Assembly: GCF_022790535.1 (NCBI RefSeq)
Contig: NZ_LOHG01000010.1
Coordinates: forward strand, 191,827-255,826
Reading direction: 5' to 3'
Length of the DNA stretch: 64,000 bases
From: Pseudomonas maioricensis
GTDB taxonomy: Bacteria > Pseudomonadota > Gammaproteobacteria > Pseudomonadales > Pseudomonadaceae
Part shown: positions 59,518 to 64,000 of the stretch, piece after piece
Numbering within the stretch: the stretch's first letter is position 1
How the letters are laid out: every line of letters starts with the position of its first letter
The notes under the pieces: generated by a model
Database searches by the model: none
The model's input: the letters and a program-made list of their open reading frames with translations, nothing else
What the model was told of the DNA's origin: nothing
Program-made: the position numbers and the translations under genes

Positions 59518-61374
59518 ATGACAATAATAGAAGCCGACTTCAACGTATTAGATGAGCAGCAGATACGCGCTGCTCTCAAGCGTCTGTCTTTTTTGCGCAT
59601 CAAGATGGAGGCAGCGGCCCGGACGCCGATCGAAGCCATGGCCGTGCATCCTGATTATCAGGACAGTGCACGCAACCTGCTGGGCTACCTCGCGCTGCGT
59701 CGCCACGATATTCGTCCTCTACAAAGGCAGCTGGCAGATCTCGGGCTGTCCTCTCTGGGACGCTGTGAAGCGAATGCGCTTTCATCGGTCGACAGAGTCA
59801 TTGATGTCATGCAGCGGTTACTCCCCGGAGCGCAGCTGCATGAGACCGCAGGTACATTAGAGGCGGGTGTGGGAAGTGCGCTTTTGGAACTCCACGCAGA
59901 TCAGCTATTTGGCGGTCCGCAGCCGGAGAGGGGCGTCCGTATCATGGTGACAATGCCGCAGGAAGCCGCGACAAATCCGCAGCTGGTGAGTGATCTGATC
60001 GAGGCTGGCATGGATTGCCAGCGTATCAACTGTGCCCACGACGAACCTGATGCATGGCTGAAAATGATCAGGCACGCCCGAAGTGCAGCTGCCAAAGCGG
60101 GCAAACCCTGTCAGGTAATGATGGATTTGGCGGGTCCGAAATTGCGCACCGGCCGGATACAGCCTGGTCCGGCTGTGTTGAAAATCCGCCCCCGTAAAGA
60201 TGATTTCGGACGCGTAGTCACGGCCGCCAGTGTCTGGCTGGTAGCAGATCTTCAAGCCTGCCCGAACGCTGAGTATTGCTTTCAATTACCAACCCCGTGG
60301 CTTGAACAGCTGCAGGCCGATGACCAGCTCGAGTTTAGGGATGCAAGGGATTCAGCGCGTTCGTTGTTAATCGTGGAGGTCACCGACCAAGGCTGTCGGG
60401 CTGAGTTACGTAAGACTGCCTATGTGATCCCGGGCGTCGAATTGCAGCTGAAAAAGCATCGCGGTCGCAAGAAGTCGTCGCGCGTCACCGCGGTCCCGGT
60501 GCGTGAGCAAAGTATCTTGTTGAACGAAGGTGATGTGCTTTTACTGGGTGCAGATGCTGACTATGGCCATCCCGCTGTCCTGGACAATGCCGGTAAGGTC
60601 CTGACACCGGCGCGCATCGGTTGCACGTTGCCGGAAGTGTTCAAGGATCTGCGCGCCAATGAGCCTGTCTGGTTTGACGACGGAAAAATCGGTGGACGCA
60701 TCCAGTCAGTGCATGAGGATGCCGTGTCTGTCCGAATCACCCATGCGCCAGGGGGGAGCAGGTTGAAGAGCGACAAGGGTATCAACCTGCCGGACAGTGA
60801 CCTGAAACTTGGCGCTCTGTCGGCGGAAGATATCGGTGCCCTTGAGTTTGCTGCTCAACATGCGGACGTCGTGGAGATGTCGTTCGTCAACAGCCCGGAA
60901 GACGTCAAGTCCCTGCTTGCGCACTTGCAACGGCTCGATGCCGAGCACTTGGGCGTGGTGCTGAAAATCGAAACGCGTCGCGGCTTCGAAAGCCTGGCAG
61001 CCTTGCTGCTGGCAGGCATGCAGAGGCCGCGTCTGGGGGTGATGATTGCCCGGGGCGACCTGGCCGTGGAGAACGGCTTCGAGCGCACGGCGGAGCTACA
61101 GGAAGAAATCCTGTGTATCTGCGAGGCTGCGCATGTGCCGGTGATCTGGGCCACTCAGGTGCTGGAATCTCTGGCCAAGAAAGGCGCCGCCACGCGCGCG
61201 GAAATTACTGATGCGGCGATGGGGGTACGAGCGGAATGCGTCATGCTTAATAAAGGACCGCATATTCTCGATGCCATGAAGACACTGGATGACTTGCTGA
61301 TTCGCATGCAGGGGCATCGCAGCAAGAAGCGGGATTTATTGCGCAAGCTGAACGTAGCCGATGTGAACGCCTGA
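59518..61374 (+). CDS. Pyruvate kinase-like protein with N-terminal extension and no C domain
   Basis: A 618-residue protein. Residues 1-130 form a helical extension not found in normal pyruvate kinases. The A-domain then shows MDCQRINCAHDE (Arg169), MMDLAGPKLRTG, LKIETRRGFE (Lys483, the catalytic KIE), MIARGDLAVE (Asp514) and WATQVLESL...TRAEITDAAMG, with a much enlarged B domain between about 215 and 405 (DDGKIGGRI). It stops near 585-618, so the C-terminal allosteric domain is absent. Most catalytic residues are kept, so it may phosphorylate pyruvate, or act on another substrate. Lies beside polyphosphate kinase 2, convergent. Confidence 0.85.
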   Translation: MTIIEADFNVLDEQQIRAALKRLSFLRIKMEAAARTPIEAMAVHPDYQDSARNLLGYLALRRHDIRPLQRQLADLGLSSLGRCEANALSSVDRVIDVMQRLLPGAQLHETAGTLEAGVGSALLELHADQLFGGPQPERGVRIMVTMPQEAATNPQLVSDLIEAGMDCQRINCAHDEPDAWLKMIRHARSAAAKAGKPCQVMMDLAGPKLRTGRIQPGPAVLKIRPRKDDFGRVVTAASVWLVADLQACPNAEYCFQLPTPWLEQLQADDQLEFRDARDSARSLLIVEVTDQGCRAELRKTAYVIPGVELQLKKHRGRKKSSRVTAVPVREQSILLNEGDVLLLGADADYGHPAVLDNAGKVLTPARIGCTLPEVFKDLRANEPVWFDDGKIGGRIQSVHEDAVSVRITHAPGGSRLKSDKGINLPDSDLKLGALSAEDIGALEFAAQHADVVEMSFVNSPEDVKSLLAHLQRLDAEHLGVVLKIETRRGFESLAALLLAGMQRPRLGVMIARGDLAVENGFERTAELQEEILCICEAAHVPVIWATQVLESLAKKGAATRAEITDAAMGVRAECVMLNKGPHILDAMKTLDDLLIRMQGHRSKKRDLLRKLNVADVNA

Positions 61375-61398
61375 CCGGCATTCACATCGACGCGCGGC

Positions 61399-62316
61399 TT
61401 AATAGACCTGCGGGATGATCAGCTCACTTGGCGTTGGCACACGGCTGTAGTCCTCGCGGCGCTGCCGTTCAGGCAGCTCAATGGCGGGTTGCTCGACTTC
61501 TTCGTAGGGCATTTGGCCAAGCAGGTGATGAATGCAATTCAGGCGCGCGGTCTTCTTGTCGTCAGCCTGCACGACCCACCAGGGCGCTTCAGCGATGTGG
61601 GTGCGCTCAAGCATGATTTCCTTGGCTTTGGTGTAATCCTCCCAGCGCCGCCGAGACTCCAGGTCCATTGGGCTGAGCTTCCATTGCTTGAGCGGGTCAT
61701 GGATGCGGCTGAGAAAGCGCAGGTGCTGTTCCTGATCGGAAATCGAGAACCAGTATTTGATCAGCTGTATGCCGGAGCGAGCGAGCATGCGTTCGAACTC
61801 GGGGACGGTACGGAAAAACTCTTCGTACTGATCGTCATCGCAAAAACCCATGACCTTTTCGACACCGGCACGGTTGTACCAACTGCGGTCGAACAGAACG
61901 ATTTCTCCGGCGGCAGGCAGATGTGAAACGTAGCGCTGGAAATACCACTGAGTGCGTTCACGGTCGTTGGGCGCGGGCAGCGCGGCGACACGGCAGACCC
62001 GAGGGTTAAGCCGCTGGGTAATACGCTTGATCACGCCACCTTTCCCGGCGGCATCGCGGCCCTCGAAAAGGATCACTACTTTGTGACCGGTCTTCACCAC
62101 CCAGCTTTGTAACTTGACCAGTTCGCCCTGCAGGCGGAACAGCTCGCTGAAATACAGGTGGCGGGCCTGTTTCTCGTCGCTGTCACTGATGTCGCTTTCG
62201 AAAAGCTTGTCGAGGCTGTACTCGTCTTCAGCCAGTTCGAGTTCCAGCTCTTCGTCGTTGTGATCGAGCAGTTCACGGTGGATGCGACGCGCGAGATTTT
62301 CGTGGGAAGGAGACAT
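61399..62316 (-). CDS. ppk2: Polyphosphate kinase 2
   Basis: A 305-residue PPK2 protein that uses inorganic polyphosphate to phosphorylate nucleotides. Walker A FEGRDAAGKGGVIK (86-93 core), Walker B-like LFDRSWYNRAGVEKVMGF and the lid region RSGIQLIKYWFSISDQEQHLRF. The LQxWVVKTGHK segment marks the single-domain class I enzymes. N-terminal extension of about 60 acidic residues. Class I usually prefers GDP or ADP; which is not clear. Stops face those of the pyruvate-kinase-like gene. Confidence 0.94.
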   Translation of the reverse strand: MSPSHENLARRIHRELLDHNDEELELELAEDEYSLDKLFESDISDSDEKQARHLYFSELFRLQGELVKLQSWVVKTGHKVVILFEGRDAAGKGGVIKRITQRLNPRVCRVAALPAPNDRERTQWYFQRYVSHLPAAGEIVLFDRSWYNRAGVEKVMGFCDDDQYEEFFRTVPEFERMLARSGIQLIKYWFSISDQEQHLRFLSRIHDPLKQWKLSPMDLESRRRWEDYTKAKEIMLERTHIAEAPWWVVQADDKKTARLNCIHHLLGQMPYEEVEQPAIELPERQRREDYSRVPTPSELIIPQVY

Positions 62317-62391
62317 GTCGGGCGCTCACCTGTAGGAAAAGTCCTCAGATGTTAATCAGGCTATATGACGCAAAGGTGACAGTTTGAAGAC

Positions 62392-63096
62392 TCATCGTGG
62401 CATATAACGACGTTGCCAGCGGTGGGGGATAAACAGCGTCAAAAGCCCAAGCAATGCGGCAAATGCGCCACTGATCAGCAGGGCATTGGCTCCCAGGCGG
62501 TTCTCCAGCAATGCGCCGATGACGGCGCCCATGCACATGCCCGCCCACGGCACCAACTGTATCCGCCAGCCGTCACGGCGCTCGCCCAGCATCCAGCGGC
62601 CCAGGCCACGCCCGAAACGTGAAAGAGCCCCCGTCACGTATGTCAGCCCCACCGGCAGCCCGTTAACCTGTTCGACGGCCGCATTGAGCATGCCCATGGC
62701 CAGAATGGCCGCCATCACTGTAAGAAGTTGCGAGCCCATCGGCCATGCCGCAGCAGCACACAGCAGCATGCCGATACTCAGCAGCAAGGGCAGGGCGCGT
62801 CGACCGGCGAGACGGGCGACAATGACACCCAGTGCGTTGCCCGCTACAAAGGTGATGATTGCCAGCAACAGGCGGGACGTGGTGTTCAGGTCGCCATCGC
62901 TGATTGCCACTGCCAGACGTGTGGTGTTGCCGCTCATGAAAGAGACGTAGTCGCCGGTTGCCATAAACCCTATGGCGTCGGTCATGCCCGCGAGGATCGA
63001 AAGACAGGCCGCCAATGACATACCGACACGGCCGCGCCATTTCTGCATGTGCAGATGCTTCAGGTTAGCGCTGGCACTGACGGTAGAAGGAAGCAT
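62392..63096 (-). CDS. DUF1275 (YoaK-like) membrane protein
   Basis: A 234-residue membrane protein with about six helices: LAACLSILAGMTDAIGFMATGDYVSFMSGNTTRLAVAISDG at the start is the DUF1275 hallmark, then FVAGNALGVIVARLAGRR and GALLENRLGANALL. Function unknown; these proteins occur widely without fixed partners. ATG 63096 has AGGGA six bases upstream. 49 nt separates it from the small gene upstream on the same strand. Confidence 0.88.
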   Translation of the reverse strand: MLPSTVSASANLKHLHMQKWRGRVGMSLAACLSILAGMTDAIGFMATGDYVSFMSGNTTRLAVAISDGDLNTTSRLLLAIITFVAGNALGVIVARLAGRRALPLLLSIGMLLCAAAAWPMGSQLLTVMAAILAMGMLNAAVEQVNGLPVGLTYVTGALSRFGRGLGRWMLGERRDGWRIQLVPWAGMCMGAVIGALLENRLGANALLISGAFAALLGLLTLFIPHRWQRRYMPR

Positions 63097-63144
63097 TGAA
63101 GGTCCCTGCATTGATCACTGATTCAGACACGAGCAGTGCGACGC

Positions 63145-63372
63145 TTAAAGCGCTTTGGCGCGAACGATCCGCTTGGCTTTGATCTCGTCTGCGTAGGCTT
63201 TGAGCTGGTCAGCATCGCCGTATAGGCGATTGACCAACTGCAGAATGGCCGTGACGTCGACATCAGTCATTTGTTCGGCAAGCTTGAGTATTTCGTTGGC
63301 AGTGCTTTCAAGATTAGCGGCTGTCCCTTTCAGGTGGCGCTTGAGTTCCTGGGTTGGCTTGTTCAGGGCCAT
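63145..63372 (-). CDS. Small hypothetical protein, 75 residues
   Basis: A helical, charged protein with no signal peptide: LKRHLKGTAANLESTANEILKLAEQM, then LVNRLYGDADQLKAYADEIKAKR. Two predicted amphipathic helices. I do not recognise a named family. AAGGAAAC precedes ATG at good spacing, and frame composition is typical, so it is probably real. It may share a transcript with the DUF1275 gene. Confidence 0.72.
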   Translation of the reverse strand: MALNKPTQELKRHLKGTAANLESTANEILKLAEQMTDVDVTAILQLVNRLYGDADQLKAYADEIKAKRIVRAKAL

Positions 63373-63613
63373 GATGTTTCCTTCTTATAAGTACCGTCGA
63401 TTGCTATGCGGTGGAGCATCGCTTTTTCTGGGGGAACAAGCAATGCGTTGGCTACCTGGTTATCCATAAGAGACGTCTTGGCAGGCTGTAATCCTGTAAC
63501 GGAGACTTCTCGTGTTTCGGAAGCTTCCTACAAACCTGCTCTGCATCGGCTGGCTGACGTATCGAGCTGCTGTCGGCAAAGTCCCGCCTTTTACTCAGGC
63601 CAAGGACTCGCCC

Positions 63614-64000
63614 ATGTTCAACCCCGCCAATCGCGCCTCGTTCACGCTGGAAATCGCCGGGCTTGAGCATGACCTGCGAGTGCTGGCCTTTACCGCCAAG
63701 GAATCCATCAGCCGACCGTTCAGCGTGCGGATAGAGCTGGTCAGCGAGCGTGCCAATCTCAAACTGGAGGACTTGTTACACCGCCTGGCGTTTCTGAGGT
63801 TCGACGCCGACGGTAATGGCCTTCACGGACAGATCTGCGAAATCGCTCAGGGTGATTCCGGCAAGCGCTTCACCCACTATTTCATCCAGTTGGTGCCCAG
63901 TCTCAAGCGACTGGAATACCGCAGCAATCATCGGATCTTTCAGGGCAAGACTGTTCCCGAAATTATCGCGCTGGTGCTCAAGGATCACGCCATCTTCAGT
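63614..64000 (+). CDS. vgrG: Type VI secretion spike protein VgrG, N-terminal part (3' end outside window)
   Basis: The frame runs open to the right edge; 129 residues are seen. FTLEIAGLEHDLRVLAFTAKESISRPFSVRIEL is the start of the gp27-like module of VgrG/TssI, followed by LHGQICEIAQGDSGKRFTHYFIQLVPSL. VgrG trimers form the puncturing tip of the type VI secretion system and usually carry effector genes downstream. AAGGA precedes ATG 63614. The N-terminus resembles Pseudomonas VgrG1/VgrG4-type proteins; subtype and any C-terminal effector domain cannot be seen here. Confidence 0.92.
   Translation, partial: MFNPANRASFTLEIAGLEHDLRVLAFTAKESISRPFSVRIELVSERANLKLEDLLHRLAFLRFDADGNGLHGQICEIAQGDSGKRFTHYFIQLVPSLKRLEYRSNHRIFQGKTVPEIIALVLKDHAIFS

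Noticed and set aside
1..64000. CRISPR arrays, tRNA, rRNA, insertion sequences and integrase/att sites
   Set aside because: No direct repeats with regular spacers, no cloverleaf sequence seen and no transposase frame; the short repeats are REP-type hairpins.

Overview
The window looks like chromosome from a fluorescent-type Pseudomonas (fluorescens/putida/syringae breadth; the species cannot be fixed from this alone). The reasons are moderately high GC, an OprD-family porin beside a MexT-like regulator, a signal-peptide-bearing malate:quinone oxidoreductase, a Pseudomonas-style VgrG start, and at least ten REP/REPIN hairpins of the GTGGGAGC / TGTAGGAGC types scattered between genes. There are no rRNA or tRNA genes, no CRISPR array and no insertion sequence that I can see. 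Both ends are cut inside genes: the C-terminal part of a PAS sensor kinase on the left and the N-terminus of a type VI VgrG on the right.

Layout. 1-14.6 kb: sensor kinase end, alpha/beta hydrolase with an AraC regulator, OprD porin divergent from a MexT-like LysR regulator, a four-gene operon (DoxX, ABM-domain membrane protein, Tat-exported YtcJ-like amidohydrolase, YcaC-like isochorismatase hydrolase) ending in a strong terminator, an MFS transporter plus FAH-family hydrolase pair, and an MFS/LysR divergent pair. 14.8-20.3 kb: six tightly packed or overlapping genes encoding an RsbR-RsbS-RsbT stressosome core, an RsbX-like PP2C phosphatase fused to an RsbT/RsbW-like ATPase domain, a histidine kinase and a REC-PAS-HisKA-HATPase-REC hybrid kinase. 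No sigma-B, RsbU, RsbV or diguanylate cyclase lies nearby, so the stressosome probably signals through the two-component proteins. This is the most interesting system in the window.

21.5-31 kb: a LysR regulator and an eight-gene operon with an FAD monooxygenase, a complete Dpp/Opp-like ABC importer (two permeases, two ATPases, a binding protein) and two carboxymuconolactone-decarboxylase-like proteins; it probably imports and oxidatively processes a peptide-like or related small molecule. 31-35.6 kb: a chalcone-isomerase-like/DUF3833 pair, an MFS transporter, and a cyclic-nucleotide-domain/FAD oxidoreductase fusion. 35.7-44.6 kb: a catabolic island with a gamma-glutamyltransferase-like enzyme, a GntR regulator, a cytosine-deaminase-type amidohydrolase, a branched-chain-amino-acid-type ABC importer whose LivM, LivG and LivF parts are fused into one 841-residue protein, and an NTF2-like protein. 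Paired copies of the palindrome TTGCTAGCAA, about two helical turns apart, stand in front of both main transcription units and are the likely GntR operators.

45-64 kb: AruH-like aminotransferase and flavin reductase, VOC protein and serine acetyltransferase, DUF3592 protein, Tat-exported dienelactone hydrolase, GNAT protein, malate:quinone oxidoreductase, NTF2-like exported protein, HD-GYP c-di-GMP phosphodiesterase and chemoreceptor, rRNA-type methyltransferase, AEC transporter, an unusual pyruvate-kinase-like protein, polyphosphate kinase 2, DUF1275 membrane protein, a small conserved-looking protein and the start of vgrG.
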